A stretch of 63,245 bases of DNA from Alistipes muris. Lineage in GTDB: Bacteria > Bacteroidota > Bacteroidia > Bacteroidales > Rikenellaceae. Location of the stretch: assembly GCF_943193205.1 (NCBI RefSeq), contig NZ_CALPDD010000014.1, positions 1 to 63,245 on the forward strand, read 5' to 3'. The first letter of the stretch is position 1; every line of letters begins with the position of its first letter. Below, one piece after another: positions 8,553 through 16,185 of the stretch. Both the position numbers and the translations under genes were made by a program. The notes under the pieces were generated by a model. The model had not been told where the DNA came from. It saw nothing but the letters and a program-made list of their open reading frames with translations, and did no database searches.

Positions 8553-9255
8553 GGTCTTCCGTATTTTCTTCGTTAGAGCCCGATGCGGCCGCGCGGCGCG
8601 CTTCCAGCAGCGGCAGATAGTGGCCGATGCTCGTGCGGAGCATGGCCGTCACGCCGTCCGAGGTCTTGGTTCCGCCCGTGATGGCGTCCACTTCGTGGGC
8701 AGGGTCCTTGGCGCCGCCCTTACGCAGCGACACCGACACGAATTCGCCGCCCTCGAAAATCGTCTTGCCGACGAAATTCGACTGGTATTTCTCCGTCGCG
8801 ATTTCGGCGCCCAGACCGGGGGTTTCGCCCTTGTGGGACATCACGATGCCCGCCACGGTGTTCATGTCGTTTTCCAAGGCCACATAGCCCCAGATGGGGC
8901 CCCACAGCCCCGAGCCCGTCACCGGGATGACCACCCGGCCGTCCCGGGCCTCGAACACCGGGTAGTTGCCCGCATCGAACGAGCCTTGCAAGTCGTTGAG
9001 CATGGCGAATACGTCGCCGCCCTCGACCGTCCGGCCCTCGGCATCCAGCACACGGGCTTCGATGAATTCATCGTAGTTCTCGCCCGTTGCCGAGAGCGAC
9101 GCGAGAATCGACTGCTTCTTCTCGTTGAGCTCGTTGGCATACTGGCGTTTTTGCAGCGAGAGCGCGGCCACGGCCAGCAGCGTCGCCACCGCCACCACCA
9201 TCACCGTCGAGTAGACGATGATGTAGGCGTTGCTGTTCGTATTGAATTTTTTCAT
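8545..9255 (-). CDS. nqrC: Na+-NQR subunit C (FMN-binding)
   Basis: This 236-residue protein has one N-terminal membrane helix ([20 protein letters not shown]) and a periplasmic FMN-binding domain. FMN is attached covalently to the threonine-rich motif [13 protein letters not shown] near residue 200, which corresponds to the SGAT-type flavinylation motif. The ATG at 9255 (MKKFNTNSN) was chosen because it gives the usual short cytoplasmic tail; a start further upstream would run into nqrB. An ApbE-type flavin transferase would be needed for maturation and is not in this window. Confidence 0.95.
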   Translation of the reverse strand: MKKFNTNSNAYIIVYSTVMVVAVATLLAVAALSLQKRQYANELNEKKQSILASLSATGENYDEFIEARVLDAEGRTVEGGDVFAMLNDLQGSFDAGNYPVFEARDGRVVIPVTGSGLWGPIWGYVALENDMNTVAGIVMSHKGETPGLGAEIATEKYQSNFVGKTIFEGGEFVSVSLRKGGAKDPAHEVDAITGGTKTSDGVTAMLRTSIGHYLPLLEARRAAASGSNEENTEDHE

Positions 9256-9265
9256 GATTGCACCC

Positions 9266-10411
9266 TTATTTTGCCGGTTCGACACGTTTGTTTCTGCGCC
9301 GGATGTTGGCCTCGACCACATAGTAGTCGATCAGCGGCGCCAGCGCGTTCATGAAGAGAATCGAAAGCATCATGCCCTCGGGATAGGCCGGGTTGACCAC
9401 ACGTATGAGCACGGCCAGCGCACCCGTCAGCAGACCGAAGATGTACTTGCCCGCGTTGGTCTGGGCCGAAGTCACCGGGTCGGTGGCCATGAAGACCGCA
9501 CCGAACGCAAAGCCGCCGATGATCAGATGCCACCAGGCCGGATAGGAGGTCACGCCCGTCCACTGGAACACATAGCCCATCAGCAGACCGCCTGCGAAGA
9601 CCGAAAGCATCGTCCGCCACGAGGCGATGCCCGTGAAGAGCAGCAGGGCGGCGCCTATCAGAATCGCCACCGTCGAGGTCTCGCCGATGGAACCGGGGAT
9701 GAATCCGAGGAAAGCATCCATCGCCGAGTAGCCCAGCGTGCCGTCGACAGCCAGGTGTTCGAGCGCCGTGGCACCCGAGAAGCCGTCGACCACGCCCTCG
9801 CCCGACTTCAGGCCCGCAATCCACACCTCGGCGCCCGAAATCGAGGGCGTGTAGGCGAAGAAAACGAATGCACGTGCCAGCAAGGCAGGGTTGAAAACGT
9901 TCATGCCCGTACCGCCGAAGACTTCCTTGCCGAATACGACCGAGAAAGCCGTAGCTACGGCCACCATCCACAGCGGAATGTCCACCGGCATGATCATCGG
10001 GATGAGCAGACCCGTCACCAGGAAGCCTTCGTTGACTTCATGGCCGCGCGCCTGCGCGAATCCGAATTCGATGGCCAGACCCACCACGTAGGAAACCACG
10101 ATGATGGGCAGCACCTTCAGAAATCCGAACCACAGCGAAGCCCACAGCGCAGGTTCGACGCCCTGCGACAGATAGTGCTGATAGCCCGTGTTGTAGAATC
10201 CGAACAGCAGCGCAGGCAGCAGCGCCGCCACCACCACGATCATCGTTCGTTTCATGTCGTTGCAGTCGCGGATATGCGCGCCCTTGGCCGTCGTCGTGTT
10301 CGGCACGAAAAGGAACGTCTCGAACGCATCGAACGTCGAGGCCAGAAAACTCAGCTTGCCGCCCTTGGAAAAGGTGGGCTTGAGGTTGTCAACTATTTTA
10401 CGCAGTCCCAT
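9266..10411 (-). CDS. nqrB: Na+-NQR subunit B (FMN and riboflavin site)
   Basis: This 381-residue protein with about ten membrane helices contains the FMN attachment motif GFSGATALEHLA near residue 220, in which the threonine carries the flavin phosphodiester. It forms the Na+ channel and the ubiquinone/menaquinone-reducing side of the complex. The N-terminus (MGLRKIVDNLKPTFSKGGKL) and the GGTGMNVFNPALLARAF segment are typical. It follows nqrA by 2 bases, so the two are tightly coupled. Confidence 0.97.
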   Translation of the reverse strand: MGLRKIVDNLKPTFSKGGKLSFLASTFDAFETFLFVPNTTTAKGAHIRDCNDMKRTMIVVVAALLPALLFGFYNTGYQHYLSQGVEPALWASLWFGFLKVLPIIVVSYVVGLAIEFGFAQARGHEVNEGFLVTGLLIPMIMPVDIPLWMVAVATAFSVVFGKEVFGGTGMNVFNPALLARAFVFFAYTPSISGAEVWIAGLKSGEGVVDGFSGATALEHLAVDGTLGYSAMDAFLGFIPGSIGETSTVAILIGAALLLFTGIASWRTMLSVFAGGLLMGYVFQWTGVTSYPAWWHLIIGGFAFGAVFMATDPVTSAQTNAGKYIFGLLTGALAVLIRVVNPAYPEGMMLSILFMNALAPLIDYYVVEANIRRRNKRVEPAK

Positions 10412-10413
10412 CG

Positions 10414-11769
10414 TTATGCCTCCCTTATCATTAAGTTAATACCGTCGCGGATAATCTGCTGGATTTCGATTTTCGAGGGGTCGACGAATTCGCACAGCGC
10501 GAAGTCCTCCTCGACTGCTTCGTAGATTCCCAGATTCTCCATCTTGTCGATGTCGCCCGCCAGGCAGGCTTTCAGCAGATACATCGGATAGATGTCCATC
10601 GGCAGATACTGCTCGTAGAGTCCCGTCACCACGAACGGACGTTCGCCGCCGTGCAGGTTGGTATCGAGCTTGTAGGCTTTCTTCGGGCAGAGCCACGAGA
10701 AGTAGGAGCGCGACACCGAGAACTTGCCGAAGCGCGGCATCGCCCAGCCCAGCAGTTCGTACTTGTCGCCCTCGGGGATGACCGTCAGCTGGTTGGCGTA
10801 GTAGCCCAGGAAGCCGTCCATCGCCGTCTTGGTGCCCGTCAGCACGTTGCCCGAGATGATGCGGACGCTGTCGCCCTCTTTCTGCGCCTTGACGTTGCCG
10901 CCCAGTATCGAATCGCAGCGGGCGCCCGCTGCGGTGCGGACATAGGCGGGTTTCTCCACCTCGGAGCCCGTCACGGCGATGATGCGCGTCATGTCGACCC
11001 GCCCCGTGTTGAACAGGCGGCCGATGATGGCGAGGTCCTGGATGTTGACCGTCCAGACCTTCTCGCCCTTGTTGATGGGGGCAATGTGGTGAATCTGCAC
11101 GCCGACGTTGCCCACCGGGTGCTTGCCCGCAAAGCTGTGCAGTTCGGCGCCTGCCAGCGACGGCATGTCGCCCTCGGCCTTGGCGCGCACCGACAGATGC
11201 ACCTTGCCCGGCGTGAGCTTGCGCAGCACCTCGATTCCGGTTTGCAGGTTGTGTTTCTCCTCGCGAAGCACGAAGTTGTAGTCCGGGGCCAGCGGCGCCG
11301 AATCGAACGCCGAAACAAAGATTGCCCGGGGCGTGTCCGACGGGTCGGCGATGATGCCGTAGGGGCGCTGCACGATCATCGGCCACAGGCCGCTGCGCAG
11401 CAGCAGTTCCACAACTTCCTCGCGCGTAGCCGCACCGAGGTCCGGACGTCCGAACTCTTCCGACCGACCTTCGCCGTCGGGGGTCACCGTCACGGAGAGC
11501 ACCTTGCGTTTTTCGCCGCGGTTGATGGCCGCCACACAGCCGCTCACCGGCGAGGTGAAAAGTACGCGTTGGTCGTTCTTGTTGAAGAACAGCGGCGTAC
11601 CCGCCTTCACCTTATCGCCCGCCTTGACCAGCAGCTTGGGGGTCACGCCCTCGAAATCGAGGGGCGAAACCGCATACTCCGCAGCCCGCGGCGCATCGGC
11701 CACGGTCGGCTGAGGTTTCCCCTCCAGATTGATGTCGAGACCCTTGCGTAGTGTAATGACTTTCGACAT
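10414..11769 (-). CDS. nqrA: Na+-NQR subunit A
   Basis: This 451-residue cytoplasmic-face subunit is the first gene of the nqrABCDEF operon. It begins MSKVITLRKGLDINLEGKPQ, with the RnfC-like barrel/sandwich domain at the N-terminus, and is associated with quinone binding in the family. In Bacteroidales, Na+-NQR oxidises NADH and passes electrons to menaquinone and fumarate reductase. The region upstream has a -7 box at 11950-11957 and a leader of about 170 bases with inverted repeats. Confidence 0.96.
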   Translation of the reverse strand: MSKVITLRKGLDINLEGKPQPTVADAPRAAEYAVSPLDFEGVTPKLLVKAGDKVKAGTPLFFNKNDQRVLFTSPVSGCVAAINRGEKRKVLSVTVTPDGEGRSEEFGRPDLGAATREEVVELLLRSGLWPMIVQRPYGIIADPSDTPRAIFVSAFDSAPLAPDYNFVLREEKHNLQTGIEVLRKLTPGKVHLSVRAKAEGDMPSLAGAELHSFAGKHPVGNVGVQIHHIAPINKGEKVWTVNIQDLAIIGRLFNTGRVDMTRIIAVTGSEVEKPAYVRTAAGARCDSILGGNVKAQKEGDSVRIISGNVLTGTKTAMDGFLGYYANQLTVIPEGDKYELLGWAMPRFGKFSVSRSYFSWLCPKKAYKLDTNLHGGERPFVVTGLYEQYLPMDIYPMYLLKACLAGDIDKMENLGIYEAVEEDFALCEFVDPSKIEIQQIIRDGINLMIREA

Positions 11770-11945
11770 GGTTTGAATTTGAGTTTGATTGAAATATGAT
11801 TTTTCTCGTTGTTCCGTCCGTTGTCCGTGCCCTCTCGGCCGCAGTCCGCAGGTGTTCCCGCAGTCGTGGGCCCATGTTCCGGCAGTTCCCAGCGCCTCCG
11901 GCTTCCCGGCCCCGCCCTGTTGTTAGCACGCTAACAGCTTAACCG
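11770..11945 (-). other. Long 5' leader of the nqr operon, possible structured RNA
   Basis: About 170 bases separate the likely transcription start from nqrA. On the minus strand the region begins with a 7-bp inverted repeat and continues with a GC-rich stretch containing several short self-complementary pieces and three nearby CTGCGG copies, then an A-rich tail before the ATG. I could not match it to a known riboswitch. It may simply be a long untranslated region; the only open frame is a 5' extension of an out-of-frame reading and looks spurious. Confidence 0.3.
11921..11936. promoter_or_regulatory. Inverted repeat TGTTAGC-AC-GCTAACA near the nqr start site
   Basis: Two perfect 7-bp arms separated by 2 bases lie 13 bases downstream of the nqr -7 box, at the very 5' end of the predicted transcript. 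It could be an operator or the stem of a short leader hairpin. The function is inferred only from position. Confidence 0.4.
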
Positions 11946-11949
11946 CGTG

Positions 11950-11957
11950 CGAAAGTA
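11950..11957 (-). promoter_or_regulatory. -7 box TACTTTCG for the nqr operon
   Basis: The complement of 11950-11957 reads TACTTTCG, one mismatch from TAnnTTTG. It is the best candidate upstream of nqrA on the minus strand. Confidence 0.45.
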
Positions 11958-12019
11958 CGAAATTTTTTCCGGAAAAACGTATGCCGCAGCCATTATTTCT
12001 TAAATATCCTTAAAATTCG

Positions 12020-12027
12020 TATCTTTG
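12020..12027 (+). promoter_or_regulatory. -7 box TATCTTTG with only 5 bases to the ATG
   Basis: This is a perfect TAnnTTTG match whose last base is 5 bases before the ATG of the TatD-family gene. In Bacteroidetes transcription starts about 5-8 bases after this box, so the mRNA would be leaderless or nearly so. Confidence 0.65.
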
Positions 12028-12032
12028 TCCAT

Positions 12033-12644
12033 ATGAACCCTGTTTTCGTCAACATCCACACCCACCGCCCGACGGGCTGCGGCATCGAACTGCGCACGGC
12101 GGGCATCCACCCGTGGGATGCTCCCCAGGCCGATGCCGCCGCGCTCGACCGGCTCGCCCGCGAGTTGGAGAGCGGCGGCGTGCAGGCGGTCGGCGAAACC
12201 GGGCTCGACTTCGTGCAGGCGGCCGACAACGGCACGCGTCAGGCACAGATCGAGCTGTTCCGCGCCCAACTCGCCCTCGCCTGCCGGTACGGACTGCCCG
12301 TGGTGCTCCATTGCGTCAAGGCATTCGAGCAGACCATGCGCCTGCTTTGGGAGCAGGAGCCGCGCGCCGTCATCTTCCACGGCTTCATCGGGTCGCCGGA
12401 GCAGGCCCGGCAGGCGCTCGAACGGGGCTACTGCCTGTCGTTCGGCGAACGGACCTTCGCCTCGCCGCGGACGGTCGAAGCCCTGAAAGGCACGCCCCTT
12501 TCGCAGCTCTTTCTGGAAACCGACGACAGCGAGACGCCTGTTAAAACGATTTATACGCGCGTCGCAGAGCTCCTGGCACTTTCGGTCGAGGAGCTGAAGC
12601 AGGCAACGACCGAAAACTACGAACGCATTTTCATCCATGGATAA
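12033..12644 (+). CDS. TatD family hydrolase
   Basis: This 203-residue metal-dependent hydrolase of the TatD/amidohydrolase fold shows the expected ligands: the N-terminal HTH pair (His8, His10), GETGLD near residue 64, a histidine in VVLHCVKAF (about 98), HGF (about 119) and the acidic ETDDSE motif near 165. TatD enzymes act as DNases or on aminoacylated substrates. At about 200 residues it is shorter than the usual 260. The end overlaps tcdA by 8 bases. One copy of the TAAAWCGWTTTA palindrome lies inside the gene at 12542. Confidence 0.88.
   Translation: MNPVFVNIHTHRPTGCGIELRTAGIHPWDAPQADAAALDRLARELESGGVQAVGETGLDFVQAADNGTRQAQIELFRAQLALACRYGLPVVLHCVKAFEQTMRLLWEQEPRAVIFHGFIGSPEQARQALERGYCLSFGERTFASPRTVEALKGTPLSQLFLETDDSETPVKTIYTRVAELLALSVEELKQATTENYERIFIHG
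12540..12555. promoter_or_regulatory. TAAAWCGWTTTA palindrome copy 1 (intragenic)
   Basis: Sequence GTTAAAACGATTTATA; core at 12542-12553. It encodes V-K-T-I-Y in the TatD-family protein with AT-rich codons (GTT AAA ACG ATT TAT), unlike the GC-ending codons around it. See the finding on the dispersed palindrome. Confidence 0.7.
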
Positions 12645-13365
12645 CTGGCTCGAACGCACCGCCCTGCTGCTGGGCGAAGAGAAGCTCGGCATGCTGCGCC
12701 GCGCCCACGTGCTGGTCGTGGGACTGGGCGGCGTGGGGGCCTATGCCGCCGAAATGATCGCCCGCGCAGGCGTGGGCCGCATGACCGTCGCCGACGCCGA
12801 CACGGTGAGCGTCAGTAACATCAACCGCCAGCTTGTCGCGCTCCGCTCGACCGTCGGCCGCCCCAAGGCCGAGGTGCTGGCCGAACGGCTCCGCGACATC
12901 AACCCGGAGCTGGAGTTGACGGTGCTAAATCGTTTTATACGCGACGAGGAGACCTACGCCCTGCTCGACGCGGCGCGCTACGACTATGTCGTGGATGCTA
13001 TCGACACCCTTTCGCCCAAGCTGGCGCTTATCCTCGCGGCGCTCGAACGGGGGCTGCCGCTTGTCAGCTCGATGGGCGCCGGAGCCAAGACCGACCCCAC
13101 GAAACTCGAAATCGCCGACATCTCCAAGACCCACCACTGCCCGCTGGCCCACATGCTGCGCAAGCGGCTCCACAAGGCGGGTGTCCGGCGGGGCTTCCAG
13201 GCCGTATTCTCGCCCGAACCCGCCCGCGAGGGGGCGATGATTCTTTGCGAGGAGCAAAACAAGAAATCGAACGTGGGGACCATCTCCTACCTCCCCGCCC
13301 TATTCGGCATCGGCTGCGCCTCGGTCGTCATCCGCGGGCTCATCGGCGAACTGCCCGAGCGCTGA
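12637..13365 (+). CDS. tcdA: tRNA threonylcarbamoyladenosine dehydratase TcdA
   Basis: This 242-residue E1-like/ThiF-fold enzyme dehydrates t6A37 of ANN-decoding tRNAs to the cyclic form ct6A using ATP. The Rossmann motif is LVVGLGGVGAYAAEMIARAG (residues about 26-45), followed by the ADADTVSVSNINRQ ATP/Mg region and VDAIDTLSPK. The ending with FSPEPAREG and KKSNVGTISYLPA is specific to TcdA/CsdL rather than ThiF or MoeB, and the zinc cysteines of those enzymes are missing. It overlaps the TatD gene and is followed by a terminator. A palindrome copy lies in the gene at 12926. Confidence 0.93.
   Translation: MDNWLERTALLLGEEKLGMLRRAHVLVVGLGGVGAYAAEMIARAGVGRMTVADADTVSVSNINRQLVALRSTVGRPKAEVLAERLRDINPELELTVLNRFIRDEETYALLDAARYDYVVDAIDTLSPKLALILAALERGLPLVSSMGAGAKTDPTKLEIADISKTHHCPLAHMLRKRLHKAGVRRGFQAVFSPEPAREGAMILCEEQNKKSNVGTISYLPALFGIGCASVVIRGLIGELPER
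12924..12939. promoter_or_regulatory. TAAAWCGWTTTA palindrome copy 2 (intragenic)
   Basis: Core TAAATCGTTTTA at 12926-12937 within tcdA, encoding L-N-R-F-I as CTA AAT CGT TTT ATA. CTA and ATA are codons rarely used in this GC-rich gene. Confidence 0.7.
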
Positions 13366-13384
13366 GAACCGCATCCCGCATAGA

Positions 13385-13417
13385 AAAAAGGGGCGCGAAA
13401 ATTTCGCGCCCCTTTTT
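13385..13417. terminator. Bidirectional terminator
   Basis: A near-perfect palindrome, AAAAAGGGGCGCGAAA, then its complement ending in TTTTT, lies between tcdA (+) and the TlpA-like gene (-). It has T runs on both strands. Confidence 0.92.
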
Positions 13418-13437
13418 CCATACAATGTCCTGCCGGG

Positions 13438-14511
13438 CTATTCGGCCATGACCTCGGCCACCTTCTCCTTGAGCGCATCGCCGCGCAGGCCGCGGGCGAC
13501 AATCGTTCCGTCGGGACCGAAGAGGATGATATGGGGAATCCCGTTGATGCCGTAAAGGTCGGTCGGCACGCCCTGGGCGTCGAGAATCTGCGCCCACTCG
13601 ATACCGAGGTCGGCAGCGGCCTTGAGCGTATCCTCGCGCTTGTCCCACACGGCAACGCCCAGCACCTCGAACTTGTCGCCGCGGTACTTCTCCCACACCT
13701 TGCGGATGACGGGAATCTCGCGGCGGCAGGGACCGCACCACGAAGCCCAGAAATCGACCAGCACGTATTTGCCCTTGCCCACGTAGTCGGAAAGGCTCGC
13801 GGCCGTCGAATCGGCATTGCCGTTCTCGATGGTGAAGTCGGCGAACGGCATTCCCTCGGCGGTCTTCTTCAGCGCATTGTGCTTGTCGACGATGGCTTTC
13901 ACGGGAGCGAACTCACGCACACGGTCGCCCGCAAGGGCCAGCGCGGCGTCGAACTCCTCGGGCGTCTCCAGATCGGAGCACCAACGCAGGAAAGCATAGG
14001 CGCCCAGCGCGTTGTTGTTGGCTTCGACCAGCGGACGGGCCAGGTCGCCGAGCGCAACGTTCGTCTCTGCCACCAGCGCATCGGCCTTGGCCTCGAACTC
14101 CGCTTCCGAAAGCAGCGCGTCGCCCTTAAGGGTCATGAAATTCTCGTAAAACGCCCGGCCGATGGAATCGTACTGCGTGTTAAAACGATTTAACTGCTCG
14201 TTTTTCTCCGAACCGCCGACCGTGTGCTCCGTAAGGTCGACCGTGAAATCGCCGCCCTCCAGAATGACGTTGACGAAGTTGCGGCCCAGCGAAACCCGGC
14301 GCAGGACGTCGCCCGCAATGCGGCCGCCGAAGCTGAAACGCCCCTCGGCTACCACGGTGCTGTCGACGGCGCGGCCCTCCTGGTAATCGTAAAGGTAGAC
14401 CGTCTGCCCGTCGGCCGACGAATCGGCCGTACCTGCGAGAGTGAACGGCTTCTTAGGCGTGCACGAAGCGCAAAGCGCGGCGCAGGCCGCAAAGAACAAC
14501 AATTTTTTCAT
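13438..14511 (-). CDS. TlpA-family thiol-disulfide oxidoreductase lipoprotein (DUF4369 N-terminus)
   Basis: The 357-residue product starts MKKLLFFAACAALCASCTPK, a lipoprotein signal with the acylated cysteine at about 17. Residues about 22-130 fit the beta-rich DUF4369 domain that precedes thioredoxin domains in Bacteroidetes. The C-terminal thioredoxin domain has WCGPC with Cys259 and Cys262, a complete redox motif. It probably keeps envelope proteins reduced. The ATG at 14511 is chosen for the signal peptide; the frame is open further upstream, but only as an overlap with gpmI. It starts 17 bases after gpmI. A palindrome copy lies at 14181. Confidence 0.9.
   Translation of the reverse strand: MKKLLFFAACAALCASCTPKKPFTLAGTADSSADGQTVYLYDYQEGRAVDSTVVAEGRFSFGGRIAGDVLRRVSLGRNFVNVILEGGDFTVDLTEHTVGGSEKNEQLNRFNTQYDSIGRAFYENFMTLKGDALLSEAEFEAKADALVAETNVALGDLARPLVEANNNALGAYAFLRWCSDLETPEEFDAALALAGDRVREFAPVKAIVDKHNALKKTAEGMPFADFTIENGNADSTAASLSDYVGKGKYVLVDFWASWCGPCRREIPVIRKVWEKYRGDKFEVLGVAVWDKREDTLKAAADLGIEWAQILDAQGVPTDLYGINGIPHIILFGPDGTIVARGLRGDALKEKVAEVMAE
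14179..14194. promoter_or_regulatory. TAAAWCGWTTTA palindrome copy 3 (intragenic)
   Basis: GTTAAAACGATTTAAC, inside the TlpA-type gene. On the coding strand it is read as TTA AAT CGT TTT AAC (L-N-R-F-N). TTA is the least expected leucine codon for such GC-rich DNA. Confidence 0.7.
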
Positions 14512-14528
14512 CGTATTCGGTTTTAAGG

Positions 14529-16055
14529 TTACTTCATTTCGACCAGCGAACGGCCCGTCATACCGGCCGGCTGGGGAACGCCCATCAGCGCCAGCACCGT
14601 GGGTGCTACGTCGGCCAAGATACCGTCGTGCACCGCCTTGACGCGGTCGGAAACCACGACGATGGGCACCGGATTGAGCGAGTGGGCCGTGTTGGGCGTG
14701 CCGTCGGGGTTGACGGCGTTGTCGGCGTTGCCGTGGTCGGCAATCTGCACCACCTCGTAGCCGTTGCGCTTGGCCGCCTCGACCACCTTTTCGACGCACC
14801 CGTCGACCGCCTTGACCGCCTTGACGATGGCATCATAAATACCCGTGTGCCCTACCATGTCGCCGTTGGCGAAGTTCAGACAGATGAAGTCGAACTTCTG
14901 CTCGTCGAGCGCCGCCGCCAGCTTGTCGGCCACCTCGGGCGCCGACATCTCGGGCTGGAGGTCGTAGGTCGCCACCTTGGGCGAAGCGACGAGGATACGT
15001 TCCTCGCCCTCGAAAGTCTCCTCGCGTCCGCCGTTCAGGAAGAACGTGACATGCGCGTATTTTTCGGTCTCGGCGATACGCAGCTGCCTGAGCCCCTGCT
15101 TCGAGACCCACTCGCCGATGGTGTCGGGCACATTCTCCTTGTCGAACAGAATGTGCAGCCCCGTGAACTTAGCGTCGTAGGGGGTCATGCAGCAATAGTA
15201 GAGCGGCAGGGTGTGCATCCCGGCTTCGGGCATGTCCTGCTGGGTCAGCACGATGGAAAGCTCCTTGGCGCGGTCGTTCCGGTAGTTGAAGAAAACGACC
15301 ACGTCGTTGGGCCGGATGGTTCCGACGGGATTGCCGGCCTCGTCCACGCGAACGACGGGCTTGATGAACTCGTCGGTAACATCGGCGTCGTAAGACTTCT
15401 GCACGGCGGCGGCCATGTCGGTTGCGTGCTCGCCGATGCCCTCGACCAAAGCGTCGTAAGCCACCTTGACACGCTCCCAACGCTTGTCGCGGTCCATAGC
15501 GTAGTAACGACCGACGACCGTGGCGATTTTACCCGTCGACGCGGCCAGGTGCTTCTCCAGCTGCTCGATGAAACCCTTGCCGCTGCGCGGGTCGGTATCG
15601 CGGCCGTCCATGAAACAATGGACGAACGTGCGGTCGATTTTATACTCGGCGGCGATGTCGCACAACTTGAACAGATGCTCCAGCGACGAATGCACGCCGC
15701 CGTCGGAGGTAAGGCCCATGAAATGGACGCCGGCGCCGTTCTGGCGGGCATAGTCGAACGCGCGGACGACCTCGGGATTCTTCAGAATCGAATTGTCGCG
15801 GCAGGCGCGGTTGATTTTGACCAAATCCTGGTAGACGACGCGCCCGGCGCCGATATTGAGGTGGCCCACCTCCGAATTGCCCATCTGCCCGTCGGGCAGA
15901 CCGACGTTCTCGCCGTCGGTGCGCAGCTGCGCGTGGGGATAACGCTCGGTCATGGCCGAGATATAAGCGGGATGAACCGTCGAAATGACGTCGGCCCGGT
16001 CGTGGCGGCCGTTGCCCCAGCCGTCGAGAATCATCAGCAGAACCTTGTTTGCCAT
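14529..16055 (-). CDS. gpmI: 2,3-bisphosphoglycerate-independent phosphoglycerate mutase
   Basis: This 508-residue cytosolic glycolytic enzyme interconverts 3- and 2-phosphoglycerate with a phosphoserine intermediate and two Mn2+. Metal ligands and nucleophile are in place: ILDGWG (Asp11), GNSEVGH (Ser61), a DGRDTDP motif, and the C-terminal ADHGNAD and [10 protein letters not shown] motifs. The length is normal. It is followed closely by the TlpA-type gene, and the region upstream contains an intergenic repeat hairpin. Confidence 0.97.
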   Translation of the reverse strand: MANKVLLMILDGWGNGRHDRADVISTVHPAYISAMTERYPHAQLRTDGENVGLPDGQMGNSEVGHLNIGAGRVVYQDLVKINRACRDNSILKNPEVVRAFDYARQNGAGVHFMGLTSDGGVHSSLEHLFKLCDIAAEYKIDRTFVHCFMDGRDTDPRSGKGFIEQLEKHLAASTGKIATVVGRYYAMDRDKRWERVKVAYDALVEGIGEHATDMAAAVQKSYDADVTDEFIKPVVRVDEAGNPVGTIRPNDVVVFFNYRNDRAKELSIVLTQQDMPEAGMHTLPLYYCCMTPYDAKFTGLHILFDKENVPDTIGEWVSKQGLRQLRIAETEKYAHVTFFLNGGREETFEGEERILVASPKVATYDLQPEMSAPEVADKLAAALDEQKFDFICLNFANGDMVGHTGIYDAIVKAVKAVDGCVEKVVEAAKRNGYEVVQIADHGNADNAVNPDGTPNTAHSLNPVPIVVVSDRVKAVHDGILADVAPTVLALMGVPQPAGMTGRSLVEMK

Positions 16056-16087
16056 AGCTGTAATCTTTTATTCAAATCTGTAAGGCC

Positions 16088-16172
16088 GTCATTCTGAGCG
16101 GTCAGATCCTTCGCTGCGCTCAGGATGACAAAAAGAGCTGGCTCGGGACAAAAGAGACGCGCTCAGGATGAC
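16088..16172. repeat. Dispersed intergenic repeat (CGCTCAGNATGAC family), inverted pair plus partial copy
   Basis: A 13-base GTCATTCTGAGCG (16088-16100) faces its near-complement CGCTCAGGATGAC (16117-16129), giving a potential hairpin. A further partial copy, CGCGCTCAGGATGAC, follows at 16158-16172. The same element recurs at 30377, 37927, 49476 and 54208. It sits between gpmI and alaS, both on the minus strand. Confidence 0.8.
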
Positions 16173-16185
16173 AGGCGTATAGTTT

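Noticed and set aside
11612..11929. Minus-strand leader ORF overlapping the nqr leader
   Set aside because: It overlaps nqrA in a different frame and has low-complexity basic composition.
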